From NCBI GenBank assembly GCA_003250235.1, contig QKGY01000375.1, forward strand, positions 1 to 6,012: DNA of 6,012 nt. The letters run 5' to 3'. This document shows positions 1 to 5,516 of the stretch, piece by piece. Each line of letters starts with the position of its first letter. The first letter of the stretch is position 1. This DNA comes from Desulfuromonadaceae bacterium. GTDB taxonomy: Bacteria; Desulfobacterota; Desulfuromonadia; Desulfuromonadales; SZUA-540. The notes beneath the pieces were generated by a model that saw only the letters and a program-made list of their open reading frames with translations, ran no database searches and was not told the origin of the DNA. The position numbers and the translations under genes were made by a program.

Positions 1-2
1 AG

Positions 3-71
3 TTCGGCGGTACGGCAGCCATCCTGAGACGACTTTTTCGCGGTCGTTTTACACGTCAACTGAGACCATGA
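3..71 (+). CDS. C-terminal end of an unidentified rightward gene (partial)
   Basis: An open frame enters from the left edge and stops at TGA 69-71. The visible 22 residues are FGGTAAILRRLFRGRFTRQL followed by RP, a very basic tail of the kind found at the cytoplasmic end of membrane or membrane-associated proteins. The stop codon touches the A-run and hairpin at 71-108, which is where a gene end would be expected. Two other frames are also open here: one stops at 27, and another runs on through the hairpin and looks non-coding. The frame choice rests on the stop/terminator arrangement and residue composition only. The family cannot be recognised from this fragment. Confidence 0.35.
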   Translation, partial: FGGTAAILRRLFRGRFTRQLRP

Positions 72-108
72 AAAAAAATGACCGGGGTATTCAAAACCCC
101 GGTCATTT
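71..108 (-). terminator. Strong intrinsic terminator, mainly leftward
   Basis: The arms ATGACCGGGGT (78-88) and ACCCCGGTCAT (96-106) pair perfectly over 11 bp around a 7-base loop. The stem can extend by two A-T pairs at 76-77 and 107-108. On the minus strand the stem is followed by a run of seven T (complement of A71-A77), the classic Rho-independent layout. On the plus strand only two T follow the stem before CC, so termination of the rightward gene ending at 71 would be weaker. It lies 136 bases beyond the last leftward gene and probably serves as a backstop for that operon and for the convergent gene. Confidence 0.85.
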
Positions 109-203
109 CCACGTTCTTCCCGCTCTTTATCAACCCGGCATTTTATCCGAAGACAGGGCTTTTTTAGCCCAGCCTCGATATGGGGCAGATGAGAAGATTT
201 CAC

Positions 204-230
204 AAAAAAACTGCGACCCGATCGTCTCAG
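204..230 (-). terminator. Candidate weak intrinsic terminator directly after the Gate-gene operon
   Basis: On the minus strand CTGAGAC and GTCGCAG can pair (six pairs with one A-G mismatch) around a 6-base loop, followed at once by seven T (A204-A210 on the plus strand). It begins 13 bases after the TAA of the last leftward gene, the usual position for a terminator. The internal mismatch makes it weaker than the hairpin at 71-108, so the two may act in tandem. Confidence 0.5.
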
Positions 231-243
231 CGTTTTGGGGATG

Positions 244-687
244 TTAGTCAGCCGATTCCCGCGATTTCCACAGATGGGCAAGCAGTGCGGTCAACCCGAT
301 GGCGATCAACAGACGAACCCCCAACATGATCCAGGCATTTCCACCGATGACGACAAACACCAGGGTATCTTCAATCACAGCATGACAGGTCGCCAGGAAT
401 AACCCCATAAGAAAGAGCTCCCTGCGAGGCAACTTCTTTTCCTGGGCGACGCGAATAATAATCCCGGCCCCATAGGCGATCCCGAGAAAAATACCGGTAA
501 ACAGAGGGACCGCGGCATCGCGGCTGAGCCCCATGCCACGCATGAGAGGATCGACGGCTTGCCCGGCGCGTCGAAATACGGGCAGATAACGAAGCACCTC
601 AAAAATTGTGACCAAGGGTACGATAATCAGCAGAAGTTTGAGCGCCAGCTTCAGGGCGCCAATCATTGCAGGGATAAGAGCTTCCAT
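244..687 (-). CDS. Gate (nucleoside recognition) domain membrane protein, second of a pair
   Basis: A 147-residue hydrophobic protein with about four membrane segments (roughly 8-33, 60-80, 92-113 and 118-140). It resembles the Gate/nucleoside-recognition family (Pfam PF07670), which is found in nucleoside transporters, FeoB and the SpmA/SpmB spore-maturation proteins. Marker stretches are the glycine-rich GIFLGIAYGAGIII at 65-78 and CHAVIED at 101-107, a polar His/Glu/Asp patch inside a hydrophobic segment. The protein is too short to be a full transporter and probably acts with the upstream Gate protein. The substrate is unknown. Start: ATG at 687 overlaps the upstream TGA as TGATG, with an AAGGTG about 11 bases upstream. 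An in-frame GTG at 699 would add four residues, but its AGG is only one base away, so I prefer the ATG. It is the last gene of the operon and is followed by terminator candidates. Confidence 0.8.
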   Translation of the reverse strand: MEALIPAMIGALKLALKLLLIIVPLVTIFEVLRYLPVFRRAGQAVDPLMRGMGLSRDAAVPLFTGIFLGIAYGAGIIIRVAQEKKLPRRELFLMGLFLATCHAVIEDTLVFVVIGGNAWIMLGVRLLIAIGLTALLAHLWKSRESAD

Positions 688-1148
688 CAGCCGATCCACA
701 CCTTATGGAGACCCTGCATCGTCAAACCCGCAAGCACGGCAATCAAGACACGGGCCGCCGTCAGGACCCCTCCCCGCGCTCCCGTCGAGCCGAGGACGCC
801 CCCCTCAAGCAGCAGGTTATGAGCGATTCCCATCATCAGTCCGCATTGGGTAATCTGCCAAGGAGACAAGTCCAGGGGTGCCATGATGGCAATCGCCGCA
901 TAGAGATTGAGAAGAAACCCGGCGATAAAGGCAAATGCCACTTCGCCCGGCAGTCCGAAAAGCTGCATCACAGGAGAAAACCAGCTGCCAATCAGCTCGA
1001 TGACCGAACTTCCCTTAAGCAGGTCGACGGCAACATACAAAGGAAGAACGAACTTGAGAAGCTTAAGGGTTGTCTGAAGTCCGGCCCGTAGCCCGGTACG
1101 AATCCGCTCGGGGACAGAAGGAATGGGTGCCGTTGCATAAGATGTCAT
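687..1148 (-). CDS. Gate (nucleoside recognition) domain membrane protein, first of a pair
   Basis: A 153-residue membrane protein with a short soluble N-terminus (1-25) and about four hydrophobic segments (28-45, 52-65, 70-92 and 100-145). It resembles half-size Gate-domain proteins (PF07670). Characteristic pieces are GFLLNLYAAIAIMAPLDLSP at 77-96 and GLMMGIAHNLLLEGGVLG at 103-120, the latter with a His110/Glu115 pair in a hydrophobic setting. The next gene has a comparable H-x(3)-E-D patch, so the two look like diverged halves of one transporter or channel core. Both are shorter than B. subtilis SpmA and SpmB, and nothing else here suggests sporulation. Its ATG overlaps the sppA stop as ATGA, with a modest CAGG about 8 bases upstream, so translation is probably coupled to sppA. 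The transported molecule cannot be deduced. Confidence 0.8.
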   Translation of the reverse strand: MTSYATAPIPSVPERIRTGLRAGLQTTLKLLKFVLPLYVAVDLLKGSSVIELIGSWFSPVMQLFGLPGEVAFAFIAGFLLNLYAAIAIMAPLDLSPWQITQCGLMMGIAHNLLLEGGVLGSTGARGGVLTAARVLIAVLAGLTMQGLHKVWIG

Positions 1149-2089
1149 GGAAGAACCTGATAACGGAACGAGGGTTCCAGAAGTTCGGCAGCCATCCGAT
1201 CGAGAGGGAGCGTCTCCCTCAGGAAGGGGCCTGCTGCCGCGTAAATATTTTCAGAATAAGCGCCTGGGCGGCGATAAATGATGACCTGCGTATCGGAAAC
1301 GCCTGACAGGTCCTGCAGACGCTGCAAGGCGTCTTCAAAATAGCCGATACGATCGACGAGATCGAGGTCCTTGGCCGAAACGGCATCAAAAACGGTGCCC
1401 TTGCCGACCTGATCAAGTGTGCCATTTTTCAGACCACGCCGCTCGGCGACAAGATCCATGAAGCGTCGATGCAGGCGATCGACGATACCCTGCATGATGG
1501 CCGTCTCCTCCGGGGTGTTGGCTCGTAGGGGCGACCAGAAATCCTTAAGGACACCGCTTTTGACACTTTCGTTGCCGATCCCCCACTTGTCCAGCAATTC
1601 GGCGACATTGAGCTTGTAGGCGATGACCCCGACTCCTCCGACCATGGAGGTGGGATGGACGACAATCTCGTCGGCGGCAAGGGCGACATAATATCCCCCC
1701 GAGAGAGCCTTGTCGAGTACTAAGGCGATGACGGGAATCCTCTTCTTTTTCGCAAAGGCGAAAACCTCGTGATAGAGGATATCGCTGGCGGTCACCGACC
1801 CTCCAGCGGTATCGATGCGCAGAATCAGACCAACAAGCTGCCTCTCCCGCATGGCCAGATCGAGTTCCTCCCGGACCCGTGCCATCTGGGAGGGCTTACG
1901 ATTCAGGAACTCCGGGCCCACATGCCCCAGAGACAGGATCCCTTGAATATCGACAACGAGAACCTTCGCCCGGCCCTTACCGGAGAGGATCTGTTCCTCA
2001 AGAGGTTCCGCATCGGAAGATCCGAGACCTTTGACCGAGATACAGGCGGGGAGCAGAAGAATCACAAAGAGAATCCACAGATTTTTCAT
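1145..2089 (-). CDS. sppA: Signal peptide peptidase SppA-type serine protease (S49), probable lipoprotein
   Basis: A 314-residue member of peptidase family S49, the short single-domain form like Bacillus SppA rather than the ~600-residue tandem E. coli form. These enzymes degrade cleaved signal peptides and other membrane-released peptides with a Ser-Lys dyad. The nucleophile is Ser130 in LDKALSGGYY. The general-base lysine is Lys182 in SGVLKDFWSP, 52 residues later, which is typical spacing. The substrate-strand motif RIDTAGGSVTASD (91-103) carries TAGG where SPGG is usual. The N-terminus is a short hydrophobic signal ending LLLPAC with Cys16, a plausible but slightly atypical lipobox (Pro at -2), so the protein may be lipid-anchored outside the inner membrane. 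Start: ATG 2089 has AAAGGAG (2096-2102) six bases upstream. It lies 21 bases after zip, and its TGA overlaps the following Gate gene. Confidence 0.92.
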   Translation of the reverse strand: MKNLWILFVILLLPACISVKGLGSSDAEPLEEQILSGKGRAKVLVVDIQGILSLGHVGPEFLNRKPSQMARVREELDLAMRERQLVGLILRIDTAGGSVTASDILYHEVFAFAKKKRIPVIALVLDKALSGGYYVALAADEIVVHPTSMVGGVGVIAYKLNVAELLDKWGIGNESVKSGVLKDFWSPLRANTPEETAIMQGIVDRLHRRFMDLVAERRGLKNGTLDQVGKGTVFDAVSAKDLDLVDRIGYFEDALQRLQDLSGVSDTQVIIYRRPGAYSENIYAAAGPFLRETLPLDRMAAELLEPSFRYQVLP

Positions 2090-2110
2090 CCATGACTCCT
2101 TTCTGTGGGA

Positions 2111-2923
2111 TTATCCCAGGGCAACATCGAGAATCATCATCACGGCAAAGCCGAGCATGGTTCCCATCGTGGCGGAATCGGCGTGATTGCCTCTTTGAGA
2201 TTCGGGGATGACCTCTTCAACGACGACGAAGATCATCGCACCGGCCGCAAACGAGAGGGCATAGGGAAGAATCGGCTGCGAAATCATGACCGTAGCCGCG
2301 CCGATCACTCCGGCAAAAATCTCTACGAGACCGGACATTTGCCCGGCCATGAAACTTTTGGTCAGTGAGAGTCCGTCGCGACGTAGCGGTACCGAAACGG
2401 CCATCCCTTCAGGAAAGTTCTGAATTCCGATACCGATAGCCAAAGCGACTGCGGCAGGCAGAGTGGCTGACGGCAGACCTGCGGCAACGGCGCCAAAAGC
2501 GACGCCAACGGCCAACCCCTCGGGGATGTTGTGCAGCGTGATGGCCAGCACAAACAGCGTACTGCGCCGCCAAGTCGTGGCGACCCCTTCTGCTTCGCTG
2601 CGAGGAAGGAACAAGTGAAGGTGAGGCAAGAATTTATCCACCAGTCTCAGAAAAACGCCCCCGGCGAGAAACCCGACGGCTGCGGGGATCCAGGCAGGAA
2701 CGCCCTGCCCTTCCGCCATTTCGATGGCGGGGGCCAGAAGCGACCAGTAACTGGCTGCGATCATAACACCGGCAGCAAAACCAAGCATGATATCGAGCAT
2801 TTTCCGGCTCGGCTGACGGGCAAGAAAAACTGTACCGGCGCCCAGCGCCGTAACCAGCCAGGTAAAACAAGTAGCCAGAAAAGCCTGAAATACGGGATGA
2901 AGCCCCTGCAGCGTTTCCATCAT
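2111..2923 (-). CDS. ZIP family divalent metal transporter (GufA/ZupT-like)
   Basis: A 270-residue inner-membrane protein with about eight membrane segments, matching the usual size of bacterial ZIP transporters that carry Zn(II), Fe(II), Mn(II) or related ions into the cytoplasm. The metal-site helices are clear: HNIPEGLAVGVAFG (131-144; His131, Asn132, Glu135) and GIGIQNFPEGMAVSVPLRRDG split over 164-184 (Asn169, Glu172). GQMSGLVE (194-201; Glu201) and the acidic VVVEEVIPES (233-242) complete the conserved core. DKFLPHLHLF (97-106) is the His-bearing loop common in the GufA subfamily. Metal preference cannot be read from the sequence. Two adjacent ATG codons (2923 and 2920) fit the GAGGG at 2930-2934, with spacings of 6 and 9 bases. 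It is the first gene of the four-gene leftward operon, divergent from lpxH. No Zur or Fur box was recognised. Confidence 0.93.
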   Translation of the reverse strand: MMETLQGLHPVFQAFLATCFTWLVTALGAGTVFLARQPSRKMLDIMLGFAAGVMIAASYWSLLAPAIEMAEGQGVPAWIPAAVGFLAGGVFLRLVDKFLPHLHLFLPRSEAEGVATTWRRSTLFVLAITLHNIPEGLAVGVAFGAVAAGLPSATLPAAVALAIGIGIQNFPEGMAVSVPLRRDGLSLTKSFMAGQMSGLVEIFAGVIGAATVMISQPILPYALSFAAGAMIFVVVEEVIPESQRGNHADSATMGTMLGFAVMMILDVALG

Positions 2924-2944
2924 GACAATCCCTCAACCGACAAT

Positions 2945-2972
2945 CTGATACGGGGTTTGCGGGGACAGGCAA
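2945..2972 (-). promoter_or_regulatory. Possible sigma-70 promoter for the zip-sppA-Gate operon
   Basis: On the minus strand TTGCCT (2967-2972) and TATCAG (2945-2950) are separated by 16 bases, each matching four of six consensus positions. The predicted start near 2938 would give a leader of about 15 bases, just holding the GAGGG ribosome binding site. It is a weak match, chosen because a promoter must lie in this 96-base divergent gap. Confidence 0.35.
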
Positions 2973-2982
2973 TCCGGCCCGC

Positions 2983-3011
2983 TTGACTTTGCCTAATGCC
3001 CTCTCTATAGT
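2983..3011 (+). promoter_or_regulatory. Strong sigma-70 promoter for lpxH
   Basis: TTGACT (2983-2988) and TATAGT (3006-3011) are separated by exactly 17 bases and each matches five of six consensus positions. The predicted transcription start is about 3017-3019, zero to two bases before the lpxH ATG at 3020. No ribosome binding site is present between the promoter and the ATG, so the mRNA should be leaderless. Confidence 0.8.
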
Positions 3012-3019
3012 TTGTGCCC

Positions 3020-3730
3020 ATGAAAGATATCTTCCTTGCCGATGCCCATCTTCTCGACCCGGCTGATGCCAACTATCAGCGGTTACTCACATTTTTAAAT
3101 TCTCAATGTTCCGGCGTGCGAACGCTTTATCTTCTTGGCGATATTTTTGAGTTCTGGGTCGGTTACAAAAGCGTCGTCTTTTCCCCATACGTCCCTCTTC
3201 TGGACGCCCTCTATCGCCTGAAATCAGCCGGGACCGACATCGTTTACATCGAAGGCAATCATGACTTCAACCTCGGCCCTTATTTTCGCGAGATACTGGA
3301 CTGCACCATCCTTCCCGATGGGGGAACGGTAGAAATTGACGAATTGAAGGTTTATCTGGGGCACGGCGATCTTGTCAATGCCCAGGACCGGAGATACAGG
3401 GCATTGAGGCGCTTTCTGCGAAGCCGCTTCATGCGATATCTGATGGCTATTGCCCCGCCGGATTTGACCTGGGGTATAGCCCGTTGGGCCGGCAGACGCA
3501 GCAAAGAAAGCCGAACAGGACGTCCGAGAACCAAAGTACCCGAAGCGTTATTGCGGGCTCATGCCGTGCCCCTCTTTGCCGCAGGGCACCAAGCCGTCAT
3601 TACAGGGCACTATCACAGCCCGATGATCGATCAAACCGACCAGGGAACCCTCGTGGCACTCGGAGACTGGATCACGCAGTTCAGTTACGCGGTATACCAG
3701 GACGGGAAATTCAGTCTCAAGTTCTTCTAG
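3020..3730 (+). CDS. lpxH: UDP-2,3-diacylglucosamine diphosphatase-like metallophosphoesterase (LpxH family)
   Basis: A 236-residue calcineurin-like phosphoesterase, close to the length of E. coli LpxH. LpxH hydrolyses UDP-2,3-diacylglucosamine to lipid X and UMP in lipid A synthesis at the inner membrane. The metal-binding motifs appear in order: ADAH (Asp8, His10), GDIFEFW (Asp41), GNHDF (Asn80, His81), GHGD (His115) and GHYH (His197, His199). The FEFW after the second motif and the arginine-rich middle region (124-171) resemble LpxH. However, classical LpxH has GNRDF where this protein has GNHDF, so it may be an LpxH2-type or related phosphoesterase; the reaction is a family inference. ATG 3020 is preferred to the GTG at 3014, because the GTG lies just after the -10 box and upstream of the predicted transcript start. 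The stop overlaps the convergent yihY-like gene. Confidence 0.82.
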   Translation: MKDIFLADAHLLDPADANYQRLLTFLNSQCSGVRTLYLLGDIFEFWVGYKSVVFSPYVPLLDALYRLKSAGTDIVYIEGNHDFNLGPYFREILDCTILPDGGTVEIDELKVYLGHGDLVNAQDRRYRALRRFLRSRFMRYLMAIAPPDLTWGIARWAGRRSKESRTGRPRTKVPEALLRAHAVPLFAAGHQAVITGHYHSPMIDQTDQGTLVALGDWITQFSYAVYQDGKFSLKFF

Positions 3731-5100
3731 CCTGCCGCTGTTTGAGCTTTCGATTCACCTTCCCGAACGAGATCACGGACGAGATCCATAAGCGAAGCGT
3801 CCTCAAGGGCTGTTTTTTCTGCCGACTCAACCCTGGCGAACAGCGCATCGACAAGCTTTCCCTCTGCGGTCGGATGAAGTTTCGGGTAGATAAGCCCATC
3901 GCTCCGCAAAGCCTTACGAACCTGGGATATATTAAGAGTTTCTGGAGAACGGCCTGGTTGATAGACGGACCCTGAACCGTCCCCCGTACGGACTTCTGAT
4001 AGAAACTCCAGGCGGACCAACCGGGTCAGGATGTTTTTGGCCAAGCGAGGGGAGAGATCGAGTTCGATAGATAACTCTTCCAGATCCCAGGACGGTTCTC
4101 CTTTGTAAAATCTCTTGGCGACAATCAGCAGGACAATCAAAGCGATGCGCTCTCGGCATAAAAAACTCACCTGGTCCCCCCGCACCTCGCTGGGAACCAG
4201 TCGCAGATGCTGCCAGGCATAGGTCACCTCGAGACCGAGCAGGACAATCAACCAGCTGACATAGATCCACACCATCAGAATCGGTACCGCCGCCATGGTT
4301 CCGTAAATGGCGTTGTACCGCGCCATTCCGACCTGAAACTCCACATACCCCCACTGGGCCAGCTGCCAGAGAGTACCTCCGAATATCCCACCAACCAAGG
4401 CCGCCTGATAATTTACCTTGCTGTTGGGCATGAAGATATACAGCGCCGTGAAAACGATCCACATCCCGATATACGGAACGAAATTAAGAAAAAAAACAAA
4501 GACCTGCCAGACATAGGGCAAGGATCCGATTTTTACTTCAATCGCCTCGCTCTGGAACGTCGAGGTGATGGAGATGGCGGCAATCACCAGGAGAGGACCG
4601 ATGGTAACCACCGAGAAATAATCGGCGAAGCGTCGGGTGAGAGGACGAGTTTCCTTGACGCCCCAGATGTGATTGAAGCTTTTTTCAATATTGGATAACA
4701 GGGTAATGACGGTTCCCAGCAAAGCAAGAAGGCCAAAAAGGCCAAGACGACCGACATTGGTGTTATTGATGTAGGAAATGACCGCCGTTACGATATCTTC
4801 GGAACCGACAGCGAGTTTTTCAAGAATGAGGGGCTCCAAGGTGTTCTGAACCCCCAAACCTTTGAGCAGGGCAAACATCAGAGCCAGCAATGGGACGAGC
4901 GATAGAAGCGAGGTGTACGTCAGAGCCGAGGCTCTCAACAGACAGCCATCCGCAAAAAAATCATGAAAAACAAGGGCTGCCACTTTCGCAGGATGAACAA
5001 GAAAACGCTTTCTTCGGACCGGCCGGTCCTCATGCACTTTCCAGACCCCTGTCTTCAAAAAGAGCTTCAACCGTTTAGAGATATCATTCCAACTGGACAT
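3727..5100 (-). CDS. YihY/BrkB family inner-membrane protein with C-terminal winged-helix-like extension
   Basis: A 457-residue protein of the YihY/virulence factor BrkB family (PF03631), often mislabelled ribonuclease BN. A cytoplasmic N-terminus (1-45) leads to LRASALTYTSLLSLVPLLAL (55-74), the family hallmark. Further family segments are SFNHIWGVKETRPL (141-154) and YGTMAAVPILMVWIYVSW (266-283), giving about six membrane helices through residue 300. Residues about 318-388 look like a small helical winged-helix fold (DLEELSIELDLSPRLAKNIL), followed by a charged tail, making it longer than E. coli YihY. Molecular function is unsettled; an envelope transport or lipid-related role is only a guess. 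Start: ATG 5100 has GGCGGAGG ending five bases upstream. An in-frame ATG at 5130 (467 residues) has GGGAGG 11 bases away and cannot be excluded. Its stop shares CTAG with lpxH, and an intrinsic terminator lies just upstream. Confidence 0.87.
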   Translation of the reverse strand: MSSWNDISKRLKLFLKTGVWKVHEDRPVRRKRFLVHPAKVAALVFHDFFADGCLLRASALTYTSLLSLVPLLALMFALLKGLGVQNTLEPLILEKLAVGSEDIVTAVISYINNTNVGRLGLFGLLALLGTVITLLSNIEKSFNHIWGVKETRPLTRRFADYFSVVTIGPLLVIAAISITSTFQSEAIEVKIGSLPYVWQVFVFFLNFVPYIGMWIVFTALYIFMPNSKVNYQAALVGGIFGGTLWQLAQWGYVEFQVGMARYNAIYGTMAAVPILMVWIYVSWLIVLLGLEVTYAWQHLRLVPSEVRGDQVSFLCRERIALIVLLIVAKRFYKGEPSWDLEELSIELDLSPRLAKNILTRLVRLEFLSEVRTGDGSGSVYQPGRSPETLNISQVRKALRSDGLIYPKLHPTAEGKLVDALFARVESAEKTALEDASLMDLVRDLVREGESKAQTAAG

Positions 5101-5160
5101 CATTGCCTCCGCCTTTTGCCCCGGTGGCATCTCTTTGAGCGCCTCCCTGCATCAGACGCG

Positions 5161-5186
5161 AAAAAGCCCACGATACCGTGGGCTTT
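5161..5186 (-). terminator. Intrinsic terminator after the ytxGH-like pair
   Basis: AAAGCCCACG (5163-5172) and CGTGGGCTTT (5177-5186) form a perfect 10-bp stem with the tetraloop ATAC. On the minus strand the stem runs into T bases (complement of A161-A165 of this line, 5161-5165), then CGCG. It starts 13 bases after the YtxH stop. Since yihY begins only 30-60 bases beyond, it either isolates yihY or acts as an attenuator for it. On the plus strand only TTT follows, then CCC. Confidence 0.8.
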
Positions 5187-5199
5187 CCCGCCGGTTTTT

Positions 5200-5514
5200 T
5201 CAGGCCTGTTTCTTTTTGGCCTTTTCCGCTTCCATTGCCTCACGACCGGCATCAATAGCCGCCTGAATCAGGTCCTTCTTCTCATTCAACAGGGTACGAC
5301 CTTCTTCAACAACCGTTTTGATGCGTTCTTCGGCGTCGTCGGCCAACTCCTTGACGCGATCGCGAGCTTCGTCACCCAAGTCTTTGATCTTATTTCGCAT
5401 CTCACTCCCTGAGCGTGGTGCGGTCAGCAGAGCGATACCGCCTCCGATAGCCGCGCCCATGACAAAGGCAAGAAAGACAGATCCTGCACCACATCCTCTG
5501 TAATCATCTGCCAT
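5200..5514 (-). CDS. YtxH domain protein (small membrane-anchored, gas-vesicle/stress-protein-like)
   Basis: A 104-residue protein of the YtxH-like family (PF12732). A single glycine-rich membrane helix (about 9-30, GSVFLAFVMGAAIGGGIALL) is followed by the family-typical TAPRSGSEMR (31-40). A long charged amphipathic helix, likely a coiled coil, fills 41-100 and ends in a lysine-rich tail. B. subtilis YtxH belongs to a general-stress operon, but the molecular role of the family is unknown. Start: ATG 5514 lies nine bases after the GGAGG core of an exceptionally strong ribosome binding site. The in-frame GTG at 5520 is only three bases from that core and is disfavoured. It directly follows the YtxG-like gene, the same order as in Bacillus, and a terminator comes after it. 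Confidence 0.88.
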   Translation of the reverse strand: MADDYRGCGAGSVFLAFVMGAAIGGGIALLTAPRSGSEMRNKIKDLGDEARDRVKELADDAEERIKTVVEEGRTLLNEKKDLIQAAIDAGREAMEAEKAKKKQA

Positions 5515-5516
5515 AA

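Noticed and set aside
156..170. Small hairpin GGGCT-TTTTT-AGCCC between the two left terminators
   Set aside because: The stem is only five pairs and the T-run is in the loop rather than after the stem, so it is not a terminator.
705..1091. 128-residue open frame on the plus strand
   Set aside because: It lies wholly antisense to the well-supported Gate gene, has a low-complexity polar composition, and shows no recognisable family.
1..1198. Similar words AGTTCGGC and GGCAGCCATCC near 1-24 and again at 1182-1198
   Set aside because: The second copy lacks five bases and lies inside sppA coding sequence. There are no flanking repeats or element features, so chance similarity is most likely.
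2106..2118. Palindrome TGGGATTATCCCA across the zip stop codon
   Set aside because: The arms are short with a one-base centre and no T-run, so it is neither a terminator nor a recognisable operator; probably chance.
2531..2986. 151-residue open frame on the plus strand
   Set aside because: It is antisense to the ZIP transporter across its conserved motifs. Its composition (many K, R, Q, G) is typical of a shadow frame, and it would run over the lpxH promoter.
3014..3019. GTG start at 3014 for lpxH (two residues longer)
   Set aside because: It lies before the predicted transcription start, directly after the -10 box, and has no ribosome binding site; LpxH-type proteins begin at the MKDIFLAD position.
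3484..3975. 163-residue open frame on the plus strand spanning the lpxH/yihY junction
   Set aside because: It overlaps conserved lpxH motifs in another frame and the end of yihY. No convincing start or family was found.
4207..4698. 163-residue open frame on the plus strand
   Set aside because: It is antisense to the YihY membrane domain, rich in His, Asp and Gly from reversed hydrophobic codons, and has no family resemblance.
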